Positions 24,324-31,323 of a stretch of 31,323 nucleotides of DNA are shown here, piece by piece. This DNA comes from Thermoplasmata archaeon (lineage in GTDB: Archaea; Thermoplasmatota; Thermoplasmata; Thermoplasmatales; Thermoplasmataceae). Position numbers and translations under genes: made by a program. The notes beneath the pieces were generated by a model. It made no database searches, was not told where the DNA came from, and saw only the letters and a list, made by a program, of their open reading frames with translations. How positions within the stretch are numbered: position 1 is the first letter of the stretch; every line of letters starts with the position of its first letter. Location: assembly GCA_021827885.1 (NCBI GenBank), contig JAKAUD010000118.1, forward strand, positions 1 to 31,323. Direction: 5' to 3'.

Positions 24324-25886
24324 TTAGATCATAACCTCCTCTTTCATGTCGAGGGTCTCAAACAGCTTTATTCGATCCTTGTAGAACAGGTTGACCAGAT
24401 TGTAGAATTCCTTATAGTTTGTAATCTGCTTCTCTATCATCTTATCGAGGATTTTTGCCCTGATTTCAACTTCTTTCTCCATATCGGATTCATATTTTCC
24501 CTCTTTTTCCGCAATCCTCTTCAGGACATAGCTGAAACCGGAATACGGATTTGTATCAGTCACAGAATTCCACGTGAAGGCATTATTGATAACGATCTCG
24601 GAACTCATCTGATCCTGTCCCGTAATTTCAGAAACAGTTTTTATTCTTCTCAGCGAACCTTTTTCCGATGTCAGGTTTGAGAGAATGATAACCACATCAA
24701 GGGTTAGAATAAGATTTCTTGGTATATTGATAGGTTTTGATTCCATCCTGTGTATGAAAGTCTCAATGTCATCAGCGTGGAATGTAGCGAAGACATATCT
24801 TCCTATGGACATGGCCTGGAATACCGTGAATGCTTCTGCGCCCCTGACTTCACCCACAACGACATAACTTGGCCTCTGCCTCATGGTTACCGTCAGGAGA
24901 TCAAACATATCGATCTCTCCAACCCTCTTTCCCGTCTCTTTGTCAAGAACGCCATATCCATTCCTCGTGATCATTGAAACCCAGTTTTCGTGAACGAGGT
25001 TAATTTCACGAGTATCTTCAATAGACACTATCTTTCTCTGTGAAGGGGCAAATAAAAGGAGGGCATTCAGGAATGTTGTTTTACCCGTTGCAGTACCACC
25101 CACTACCATGATGTTTGATCCGTACTCTACCAGAACCCAGAAATAAGCAAATACCCTGGAATCACAGAGTCCTTTCTGGATCAGGTCAATCGCAGTCAGG
25201 GGCTCAGATTTGAACTTCCTTATTGTAAAAGACGGACCCTTGCTTGTTATATGCGTGCCAATAGATGCAGATATCCTTGAACCATCCAGCAATGTTGCAT
25301 CTATTATTGGGTTCGCAATGGAAATGTGCTTGCCCGCATCCTGAACAATTTTTTTAATGAAATAATTCAATTCTTCTTCCGTGTCGTATTTCACGTTAGT
25401 TGCGATGTAACCAAAATTTCTGTGAAATATGTATACGGGGGTTTCCTCCCTGTCACATGATATATCCTCTATGTTGGGGTCCTTCAAAAGGCCATCAATC
25501 TTTTCAAATCCCTTGATATCCCTGTTAATGTAATAGGTAAGCGTATCAGTATCCTCAGTGTTGAGTTTATATCCATCCTCCTTCAGTTTTAGCATGAATA
25601 ATGACGGAATATCTTCTCTCTGAATATCTCCATATTTTTCAGGTTCCGTTATGGCCCTGATAAAATCGAGCTTAAGTCTTGAATATCGCTTGTACAGCGT
25701 TGGGCTGATTTCAGGTTCTATCAATTCATATAAAAAGGTGGAAGTTACTCTATTTAAAAAAACCCTTGAATATACAAGCCCTGGAATTATTTCCTGAAAT
25801 ATTAGATCCTCGGTCGCCCGCTTCGGGAACCTGATCTTTGTTATAGTCTGGGATTTCCTGCTCTTTTTTTTCTTAAAAATACTCAT
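24324..25886 (-). CDS. Type IV pilus/secretion motor ATPase 2 (FlaI/TadA-like, altered His box)
   Basis: A 520-residue hexameric-type secretion ATPase of the PilB/TadA/FlaI superfamily. A basic N-terminal tail (KKKKSRKS) and an N-terminal domain precede the core. Walker A is GGTATGKTT (263-271), the Asp-box region IEDTREINL, Walker B YVVVGEVRG (341-349). The His box reads IGRYVFATFHADD where the usual form is TGH-x-x-xTiHA, so the first His is Arg. A helical C-terminal domain follows residue 430. It starts right after the TadC-like gene (TAAATG) with an AGGTG site 8 nt upstream. It is the last gene of a four-gene operon that begins with a second such ATPase, suggesting two motors with different roles. 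Confidence 0.9.
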   Translation of the reverse strand: MSIFKKKKSRKSQTITKIRFPKRATEDLIFQEIIPGLVYSRVFLNRVTSTFLYELIEPEISPTLYKRYSRLKLDFIRAITEPEKYGDIQREDIPSLFMLKLKEDGYKLNTEDTDTLTYYINRDIKGFEKIDGLLKDPNIEDISCDREETPVYIFHRNFGYIATNVKYDTEEELNYFIKKIVQDAGKHISIANPIIDATLLDGSRISASIGTHITSKGPSFTIRKFKSEPLTAIDLIQKGLCDSRVFAYFWVLVEYGSNIMVVGGTATGKTTFLNALLLFAPSQRKIVSIEDTREINLVHENWVSMITRNGYGVLDKETGKRVGEIDMFDLLTVTMRQRPSYVVVGEVRGAEAFTVFQAMSIGRYVFATFHADDIETFIHRMESKPINIPRNLILTLDVVIILSNLTSEKGSLRRIKTVSEITGQDQMSSEIVINNAFTWNSVTDTNPYSGFSYVLKRIAEKEGKYESDMEKEVEIRAKILDKMIEKQITNYKEFYNLVNLFYKDRIKLFETLDMKEEVMI

Positions 25887-26711
25887 TTAAAGGACACCTG
25901 CGAATGTTAGGACTACGAAGCTTATGAGTAAAAGTACACCGGCAATCATGGCGCCTGAAACGAGCCTTCCGTCCCTGAATACTCCTGAGATCAAACCACT
26001 CGTCAGGGATTGAACTATTATCCCGAGACTGAAAATTCTCTCGATTACGGGAAAAGTAGCAGAACCAGGTGAAAGGGCAGTTGCTCCTGCTCCAGACGAT
26101 TTCAAACGTGTAAAGAAATCAAGATCAAGCATCAATATAACGAAGAGGAAAACTCCATAAGAAACTGCCATTACCATGGAATAATTCTGCATATCTGCCG
26201 CCCTGCTCTCCCTCATGAGGTATGTTTGTGTGGTAAAGCTTGATATCATAGAAATGACATCAGCGGTATTGCTGCCGGATTCACTGGCTTTTTTGAGGAT
26301 TTTCCCCACTCTTGCAATTGTCTGGTCACCAAGAATCGTCCCGAACCCATCAAGCGCATTTTCCACAGGAACGCCTATATTTATGAGGCTTGCAACATGC
26401 CTCACTTCTTCATTCAACGGGCCATAATCGTTTCCAGAGCTCCTGAGAATGGCTTCCGAAACGGGTGTCCCAAAGGTTGTATGTCCCGCAAGATCTCTTA
26501 AGAAATCCGGGATTCTTCTCTCGGCTTCCTGGAGCTTTTTGGTTTCCGCAAAATCCGCCATCCCGAAGGGCAATAGCAATATCATAAGAAGAATCGTCGA
26601 CATTGTCAGAGGATGCGCTAAGACGCTCATAATGGGAATAATACCCTTTATGCCAATGAAAAGGATGGCGCCATCAACCGCAGCGAATGCAGAGATCACA
26701 TAATATTTCAA
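25887..26711 (-). CDS. TadC/FlaJ-like pilus platform protein 2
   Basis: A membrane platform protein of the T2SSF family, the docking site for a secretion ATPase. 274 residues from TTG 26711, with a hydrophobic N-terminus, a conserved cytoplasmic part (RRIPDFLRDLAGHTTFGTPV and IGVPVENALDGFG), and about four more membrane segments after residue 175. The start is doubtful. A GAGGTGA ribosome site ends 19 nt before the TTG, but an in-frame ATA at 26726 overlaps the stop of the previous gene with 4-nt spacing and would add the basic leader AKIK. It lies between the first platform gene and ATPase 2 and probably pairs with them. Confidence 0.85.
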   Translation of the reverse strand: MKYYVISAFAAVDGAILFIGIKGIIPIMSVLAHPLTMSTILLMILLLPFGMADFAETKKLQEAERRIPDFLRDLAGHTTFGTPVSEAILRSSGNDYGPLNEEVRHVASLINIGVPVENALDGFGTILGDQTIARVGKILKKASESGSNTADVISMISSFTTQTYLMRESRAADMQNYSMVMAVSYGVFLFVILMLDLDFFTRLKSSGAGATALSPGSATFPVIERIFSLGIIVQSLTSGLISGVFRDGRLVSGAMIAGVLLLISFVVLTFAGVL

Positions 26712-26722
26712 TTTTATTTTCG

Positions 26723-27706
26723 CTATAATTTCACCTCGTTTATTGTGCTGCTGAGAATCAGGGCAAACATCACTGCGATCACAGGAATTATGAGCAATAC
26801 TATGAGATACAGCACAAGGGATAACACAGGGCTGGGATCTGGTGTCAGGGATGCAACAACCCCAATAATGATCATGAGTATGAGCGGAAATGTAACGCCA
26901 ACTATGATGAAGCTTTCTGCCATGACCGAGAGTGATTCAGAATTTCTCTTTACTATGGTACTTAATTCCGTTTCATACTGGAGAGCCTTTTGCTTGAAAT
27001 ATTCCTTAAGGTCACCGCCTGATGTAACAGTGGTTATGATCCCTTGCAAAAATTCTGATAATTTTATTGAGGGAGTAAGTGAAGCCCCTTCCTTTATGGC
27101 AGTAACAATATCCTTCCCAAAGAGCTTGGTTGTTATGGATATCCCCTTTGCCTCCCTTGCCAGCTCTCCATATTCCTCGCTCTTTGAGAGCTCGTACAAA
27201 ATACTGTCTACTGACACATCTGCGGATGCCATGGTAGCAATGTATCCCATTGCTATCGGAAGGACGGCATCGATTTTCTTTCGCCTGGAGCCAGCAGTGG
27301 AATTTGGCAGTTCGATCATCATCGTGAAGTAAACAACTATTGCCATGAACCAGATTGCAAAGGCTAGGAAAGCATAATGGGGAAGGCGAAGGGCGAAGAT
27401 ATTTGCAAAAATACCAGAAACTATTATAAATATGGTCGCACCCAGGAAAACCCTTGAAAGATATTCAACACCGGTTAGGGGAATCTTGGCCTTCTGAAGC
27501 GTGACATCAATTCTGGACGTATCAGAATATTTTATAATCATCTCACCGAAGATTTCAAGTGAAATCCTGTCAAACATGCCGAGCCTTTCAACTCTGAGCA
27601 TTTTTAATCTTTTTTTATCCTGTTTTTTCTCGTCTACATTCTTAACGATGTTCCCTGTTTTCCTTAATCCTTTTGCAATGCCATCCTTCGAAAAAATGCC
27701 AGCCAT
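26723..27706 (-). CDS. TadB/FlaJ-like pilus platform protein 1
   Basis: A 327-residue T2SSF-family membrane protein. A cytoplasmic N-terminus of about 80 residues is rich in Lys. Two membrane segments lie near 85-135 (VFLGATIFIIVSGIFANIF and FLAFAIWFMAIVVYFTMMI). The conserved cytoplasmic helical domain follows (RRKKIDAVLPIAMGYIATM and FLQGIITTVTSGGDLKEYF), and two membrane segments near the end (SFIIVGVTFPLILMIIIGVV). The ATG overlaps the stop of ATPase 1 by one base (TAATG), with a strong GGGGGAGG site 6 nt upstream. It probably forms the platform with the second TadC-like protein, as TadB and TadC do in bacteria. Confidence 0.9.
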   Translation of the reverse strand: MAGIFSKDGIAKGLRKTGNIVKNVDEKKQDKKRLKMLRVERLGMFDRISLEIFGEMIIKYSDTSRIDVTLQKAKIPLTGVEYLSRVFLGATIFIIVSGIFANIFALRLPHYAFLAFAIWFMAIVVYFTMMIELPNSTAGSRRKKIDAVLPIAMGYIATMASADVSVDSILYELSKSEEYGELAREAKGISITTKLFGKDIVTAIKEGASLTPSIKLSEFLQGIITTVTSGGDLKEYFKQKALQYETELSTIVKRNSESLSVMAESFIIVGVTFPLILMIIIGVVASLTPDPSPVLSLVLYLIVLLIIPVIAVMFALILSSTINEVKL

Positions 27707-29292
27707 TATTTTCCTCCCCCAGCCATCCTGAGGGCGAATTCAGGATCCTTGTAGTAAACGTTCACAATTCTTGTTAGGTTTGCAAAGTCTATAATGTTTG
27801 CATCAACCATCAGGTCAATAAGTTTCTTTCTTCTGTCGAATTCTTCCTTGAATTCTTCATCAGTCATCCTTTTTGTTTGTTGAATCTCCTTCAATATCTT
27901 ACTGTACCCGCTATAAACTTGTGTATTCACGTTAAAATCGAAATTATACACCTTGTTGTAAAGAATTTCTCTTGTTTCAGAATCAACACCCATAACCTCG
28001 TCGATCTCCGTTATCTTTCTTACCATCCTGTTTCCAATCTTCACAAACTTGTTGAAAATTACAAAGTTAAGTGAACTGATGAGAACTCTGGGAATATTAA
28101 GGGGATTTGATTCCAATCTGTTAACCAGCGTATCCATACTATCGGCGTGGATTGTGGAATAAGCGGTATGTCCGGTGGAAATTGCCTGAAACAGGGAATA
28201 GGATTCCCTTCCTCGTATTTCCCCGAGAAGAATGTACGTAGGGCGCTGTCTCATTGCCATCCTGACAAGTTCAAACATTCCTATTGGAGCATTGTGTCCC
28301 GACAAATTTCCCTGATTGTACACACTTTCCCTGGTGGATGTGGCAACCCAGTTCTCGTGCATAATGTTAATTTCCCTTGTCTCTTCAATGCTGAATACCT
28401 TTGTATTTGGGGGTATGAACATCATCATTGCATTCAGGGTGGAGGTTTTCCCCACACCAGGTACCCCGGCAATGATGCCAGATTTCAGGTTCTCCACGGC
28501 AAACCATAGGTACGTAACTATCTCTGTAGTAGCAGCTCCATATTTCACTATCTCAACAGGTGTAAATGGAGTTTCCCTGAATAGCCTGAACGTGAACGAA
28601 GAACCCTTGGTTGAAATCTCATTTCCGTATGTTATCTGGATCCTGTGGCCCTGTGGAAAGGTTCCATCCATGATAGGATCGTTCATAGACACTTCTTTTC
28701 CGCAGAGTTGTGCCAGTCTTATGACGTATGAATCCAGTTCCTTCTCGGAAGAGAAAAGAATATTTGTTCTGAGCGGGCCGTGACGCTTGTGTTCAATAAA
28801 GATAGGCAAGCCAACGCCATTACAGGAAATATCTTCCACAAACTGGTCCCTGATAATTGGATCAAGCCGTCCAAACCCTTCATAATCTCTTTGAATGTAA
28901 TATTTGTACTTGTCAATTGAAGCCTTTGGTATTTTTGTTCTCCTTGATTTCATGTAGGAGTCAATTATCTGCTCAATATCTTTTACCGAAAATTCATTCG
29001 GAAGGTTATTGGAACTCCTGACAATCTGTTCCATATTCTTTGAGATTATCTCTATCTCTTTCAGTTCGGCTTCTGATATTTCGGGTTCATGGACAATATA
29101 AAGCGTTTCCATTGTGTCTTTATTCCATGCAATTTCAATAGAAACAACCCTTGAAATTATGTTATATTCATCTATTATTTCATATGATTTATTGATTTGT
29201 GGTGAAGTATCGGGTTCCAAAACTGGTTCATCTTTACCCTTGCTTTTCTTATTTTTCTTTTTTTTTGGAATAACCCTAATTTCACTCTTCAT
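27706..29292 (-). CDS. Type IV pilus/secretion motor ATPase 1 (FlaI/TadA-like)
   Basis: A 528-residue secretion ATPase of the PilB/TadA/FlaI superfamily that drives pilus or archaellum assembly. A basic tail (KKKKNKKSKGK) precedes an N-terminal domain to about residue 240. Walker A is GVPGVGKT (276-283), the Asp box SIEETREINI, Walker B YILLGEIRG (353-361), and the His box STGHTAYSTIHAD (372-384) is complete. The C-terminal part is helical. It is about as diverged from ATPase 2 as separate families usually are, while sharing the same layout and HENWV segment. First gene of the operon, with a TATA-like box 25-32 nt upstream and no ribosome site. No pilin, prepilin peptidase or archaellin gene is near. 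Confidence 0.92.
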   Translation of the reverse strand: MKSEIRVIPKKKKNKKSKGKDEPVLEPDTSPQINKSYEIIDEYNIISRVVSIEIAWNKDTMETLYIVHEPEISEAELKEIEIISKNMEQIVRSSNNLPNEFSVKDIEQIIDSYMKSRRTKIPKASIDKYKYYIQRDYEGFGRLDPIIRDQFVEDISCNGVGLPIFIEHKRHGPLRTNILFSSEKELDSYVIRLAQLCGKEVSMNDPIMDGTFPQGHRIQITYGNEISTKGSSFTFRLFRETPFTPVEIVKYGAATTEIVTYLWFAVENLKSGIIAGVPGVGKTSTLNAMMMFIPPNTKVFSIEETREINIMHENWVATSTRESVYNQGNLSGHNAPIGMFELVRMAMRQRPTYILLGEIRGRESYSLFQAISTGHTAYSTIHADSMDTLVNRLESNPLNIPRVLISSLNFVIFNKFVKIGNRMVRKITEIDEVMGVDSETREILYNKVYNFDFNVNTQVYSGYSKILKEIQQTKRMTDEEFKEEFDRRKKLIDLMVDANIIDFANLTRIVNVYYKDPEFALRMAGGGK

Positions 29293-29316
29293 TTGAGCTA
29301 ATCGATCCTATCTGGC

Positions 29317-29324
29317 AATATAAA
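29317..29324 (-). promoter_or_regulatory. TATA-like box of the pilus operon
   Basis: TTTATATT on the minus strand, centred about 28 nt before ATG 29292 and preceded by an A-rich stretch (a possible BRE). This fits a leaderless mRNA. The 265-nt gap to the DUF167 gene holds otherwise only a 23-codon plus frame from 29410 that I do not support. Confidence 0.5.
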
Positions 29325-29561
29325 TTTTTTTGATATCAAAATGATGTGCGATTAATGCAGCATCAATAATATATATTTATCATGCGGAATTCGAACGGAC
29401 TATTTTATAATGGCAATTTCAGGTGGAAATCACACTCTTTTCTCAGGTATTGAATTTTTCAACATCATGGTCATTTATTGACATTCTTCTCTCTAATTGT
29501 GAATAAATATTGGATCAGTCCATCAGAGCACTTCAAGGTAACACCAATCTCGAATTTTCTT

Positions 29562-29837
29562 TTACAAATTATCTTTCAATTCTATCAATATTACCTTTCT
29601 GGAGGACTTGGCACCACGGATAATTGAAACAGAGTTAGCTGAATACATTTTCTTTAACTGTGCAATAACGTCAGCGTTTGCCTTTCCTCTTTCCCTTTCT
29701 TCATTCGTGTAGATTGTCAATGTTCCATTATTTTCCACAGGAACTCTGGAGCCTCTTTTAACCTTTACATTTATTATCGTATCGATCAGAATGAAAGTTA
29801 GAGTATATTCTTTTTGCTCTTTCTGAAAATATATCAT
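29562..29837 (-). CDS. DUF167 (YggU/UPF0235) family protein
   Basis: A 91-residue protein of the widespread DUF167 family, whose role is unknown. The pattern VKVKRGSRV, LTIYTNEERERGKANADVIAQL and VSIIRGAKSSRKVILIEL fits the family (GkAN and G..sr.K motifs). The ATG at 29837 is the only ATG, GTG or TTG before the conserved domain, though it gives a leader of about 20 unusual residues. The start codon lies on the TATA box of the divergent methyltransferase gene. No ribosome site is seen. Confidence 0.85.
   Translation of the reverse strand: MIYFQKEQKEYTLTFILIDTIINVKVKRGSRVPVENNGTLTIYTNEERERGKANADVIAQLKKMYSANSVSIIRGAKSSRKVILIELKDNL
29826..29835 (+). promoter_or_regulatory. TATA-like box of the methyltransferase gene, on the DUF167 start
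   Basis: AAAATATATC lies about 28 nt before ATG 29859 and inside the first codons of the divergent DUF167 gene. The two genes' 5' ends are only 21 nt apart, so their promoters must overlap. Confidence 0.45.
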
Positions 29838-29858
29838 CTAATATGTGCTTTAGATTTC

Positions 29859-30413
29859 ATGCACGAATTTGATTATGAGCGAATAAGGGCTAATAGAGAA
29901 AAGATGGTTCCCGTTGACGAGTTAATTGAAGTCATTGATCCTCAGGCAGGTGAGGTCATATTAGACATAGGTTCCGGTGATGGTTATTATGCCCTAAAAA
30001 TGGCAAGGAAGTCACCAAAGTCAAAGATAATTGCAATAGAAATGAGCGCGAAAGGAAATAACCTCCTGAGAAATGAAATGAAAAAAGAGCAAATAGAAAA
30101 CATCGAGATCATTGAGGACGATGTATGCAAGATAAAGAAATTTCCCGAATATGATAAAGTCTTCTTTTCTATTGTTTTCCATGATTTCGTGTGTAAGGAG
30201 CAATTGATTGAGAATTTGAAACTGTCTGCAAAAAAGGGAGCCAAATTTATATTCTTTGAGTTCTTGAAAGATTCGCAAATAGGTCCGCCAAGGCAAATTA
30301 AACTCTCTGGGGAAGAATTGATGGAAATTGGAAAGAAATGCAATCTTAAGCTGGAATCAGAAAAGATTTTTAAAGAGCACTATGTGCAGAAGTACCTGAT
30401 GGGCTCTCCTTAG
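29859..30413 (+). CDS. Small class I SAM-dependent methyltransferase
   Basis: A 184-residue methyltransferase of the UbiE/type-11 kind. Motif I is ILDIGSGDGYYALKMA, followed by the acidic IIAIEMS strand and the later FFSIVFHDF and KKGAKFIFFEF strands. The substrate is unknown; proteins with this HD motif and short C-terminus are common in archaea and annotated only as methyltransferases. An upstream in-frame ATG-less extension exists, but ATG 29859 has a TATA-like box at the right distance. It is a single gene, divergent from DUF167. Confidence 0.85.
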   Translation: MHEFDYERIRANREKMVPVDELIEVIDPQAGEVILDIGSGDGYYALKMARKSPKSKIIAIEMSAKGNNLLRNEMKKEQIENIEIIEDDVCKIKKFPEYDKVFFSIVFHDFVCKEQLIENLKLSAKKGAKFIFFEFLKDSQIGPPRQIKLSGEELMEIGKKCNLKLESEKIFKEHYVQKYLMGSP

Positions 30414-30622
30414 TTACGACACCTGAGACGGTTGAATCAGGGAGCTTCAATACTTTGGCGGGGAAAGGATGTCACTAAACGCATTTGTTTGGGATAACGC
30501 AATTCAATTCCACGTTGATAATCCCGGTTTTCCTGCTCATATGATCCAAAAGTGACCTAGAAATGTTAGACTCCCTGAGAAAAAACATTAGATATTACTT
30601 ATTGATTGACCTATGATAAGAG

Positions 30623-31081
30623 ATGTCTAATGTAATTCTGGAAACATCGATGGGCAATATCAAAATTGAGTTGTTCGAAAAGGAAATGCCAGTCACTGCT
30701 GGGAACTTCAGGAAACTAACTGAAAGTGGCTTTTATGATGGTATAATTTTTCACAGGGTAATCAAGGGCTTCATGATTCAGGGGGGCGACCCCACCGGTA
30801 CAGGTTCGGGTGGACCTGGTTATTCAATCAAGGATGAATTCGGGAAAAGCAACAAGAATTTAAGAGGTACACTCTCTATGGCAAACGCAGGTCCAAACAC
30901 TGGCGGTAGCCAATTCTTCATAAATCTGGTCGATAACAACCATCTTGACAAGAAACATCCCGTGTTCGGCAAGGTTGTAGAGGGAATGGAAGTTATTGAG
31001 GCTATTGGAAATATCCAGACGGATAGGAATGACAGGCCGGTTCAAAAGATTGCGATTTTGAGAGCAAGATATATGAAATAA
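30623..31081 (+). CDS. Cyclophilin-type peptidyl-prolyl isomerase
   Basis: A 152-residue cytosolic cyclophilin that speeds proline cis-trans isomerisation during protein folding. The active-site stretch [19 protein letters not shown] with the catalytic Arg, then [19 protein letters not shown] and [17 protein letters not shown], are textbook. The length is that of a minimal bacterial-type cyclophilin without extra domains. ATG 30623 lacks a ribosome site; an A+T-rich TAGATATTAC about 27 nt upstream suggests a leaderless mRNA. The 209-nt gap before it contains no supported gene. It converges with the transposase gene 15 nt away. Confidence 0.96.
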   Translation: MSNVILETSMGNIKIELFEKEMPVTAGNFRKLTESGFYDGIIFHRVIKGFMIQGGDPTGTGSGGPGYSIKDEFGKSNKNLRGTLSMANAGPNTGGSQFFINLVDNNHLDKKHPVFGKVVEGMEVIEAIGNIQTDRNDRPVQKIAILRARYMK

Positions 31082-31096
31082 TTGTACTTGTATAGC

Positions 31097-31323
31097 TTAC
31101 CCGAATCCACACAATTCTTTTCTCAATATTTTATCCATCTCAACAAACATGTTTTTCCCCTGCAATCTCCATGTTGAAAGCAGGGATGATATATACTGGT
31201 AATTCTGTGATCCACTTTCTGAACGGAATGTCCCAATGATCTTCCTTATTACCACATGCTCTCTTATGGCCTGTTCCGCAAGATTGTTTGTCGGTTCCAT
31301 GCCGGGGTATAGAAGACATGTGA
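31097..31323 (-). mobile_element. IS66-type transposase, C-terminal end (runs off the window)
   Basis: The frame is open through the right edge (upstream codons read TCLLYPG before MEPTNN), so this is the last 75 residues of a longer gene. EPTNNLAEQAIREHVVIRK with the conserved N and E, then GTFRSESGSQNYQYI and a C-terminal LLRKELC-type helix, matches the DDE_Tnp_IS66 C-terminus. The ATG at 31300 is internal. No terminal inverted repeat can be recognised in the 15 nt between this gene and the cyclophilin, so the element may be intact, truncated, or end beyond the cyclophilin side; the window cannot tell. Confidence 0.8.

Noticed and set aside
29410..29481. 23-codon plus ORF starting MAISGGNHTLF between the pilus operon and DUF167
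   Set aside because: TATA-like sequence is at poor spacing and nothing supports translation.
30386..30478. An overlapping plus-strand frame ending ...LSLVTTPETVESGS-like sequence, which looked like the C-terminal tail of a TnpB transposase
   Set aside because: Only about 30 codons, no conserved TnpB core or zinc finger, and it overlaps the end of a good methyltransferase gene; the resemblance is to a variable tail.
30469..30555. 28-codon plus ORF starting MSLNAFVWDN after a purine-rich stretch
   Set aside because: Too short to judge, no homology I can recognise, no clear promoter.
1..31323. CRISPR array or tRNA/rRNA genes
   Set aside because: No regularly spaced repeats and no cloverleaf-like intergenic sequence found on reading the gaps on both strands.

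Overview
The window looks like chromosomal DNA of a Thermoplasmata archaeon (Thermoplasma/Ferroplasma/Cuniculiplasma-like). The evidence is an archaeal Sm protein and exosome Csl4, archaeosine synthase, an archaeal/eukaryotic-type PheS, a Thermoplasma-type glucose dehydrogenase, and two FlaI/TadA-type pilus motors. Many first genes of operons lack a Shine-Dalgarno site and instead have a TATA-like box about 25-28 nt before the start codon, as expected for leaderless mRNAs. Internal operon genes mostly have GGTGA/GGAGG sites and 1-26 nt overlaps. The genus is inferred; no rRNA gene is present to confirm it.

Layout. 1-1350 (minus): csl4, a 52-codon coiled-coil gene and an LSm gene, ending in a hairpin/T-tract terminator; an RNA-processing operon. 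1523-3073 (plus): arcS. 3150-11974 (plus): a seven-gene operon with a 1029-residue secreted protein carrying more than 40 N-glycosylation sequons, a cytosolic DUF4129-like protein, a one-TM coiled-coil protein, a MoxR AAA+ ATPase, a DUF58/vWA membrane protein, a polytopic membrane protein and a translationally coupled amidohydrolase. This MoxR-DUF58 module, built around a giant surface protein, is the best candidate for an undescribed system. 12005-17760: housekeeping genes (pheS, a metallophosphoesterase, hemA, a THUMP-like methyltransferase, ribA).

17761-20191 is an accessory island. It holds a decayed minus-strand ORF behind a good promoter and inverted repeat, a secreted protein gene, two tandem small membrane-protein genes (the second broken by a 1-nt deletion), and a remnant of the 3' end of a group II intron (domains V and VI). 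20192-24317 (plus) holds gdh-folD and nadE-Na+/H+ antiporter, two pairs with 4-nt overlaps.

24324-29292 (minus) is a pilus/secretion operon of motor ATPase, TadC/FlaJ-like, TadC/FlaJ-like, motor ATPase. Two different motors share one transcript, and no pilin gene is visible. The right end has a DUF167 gene and a methyltransferase gene with interlocked divergent promoters, a cyclophilin, and the C-terminal end of an IS66-type transposase running off the edge.
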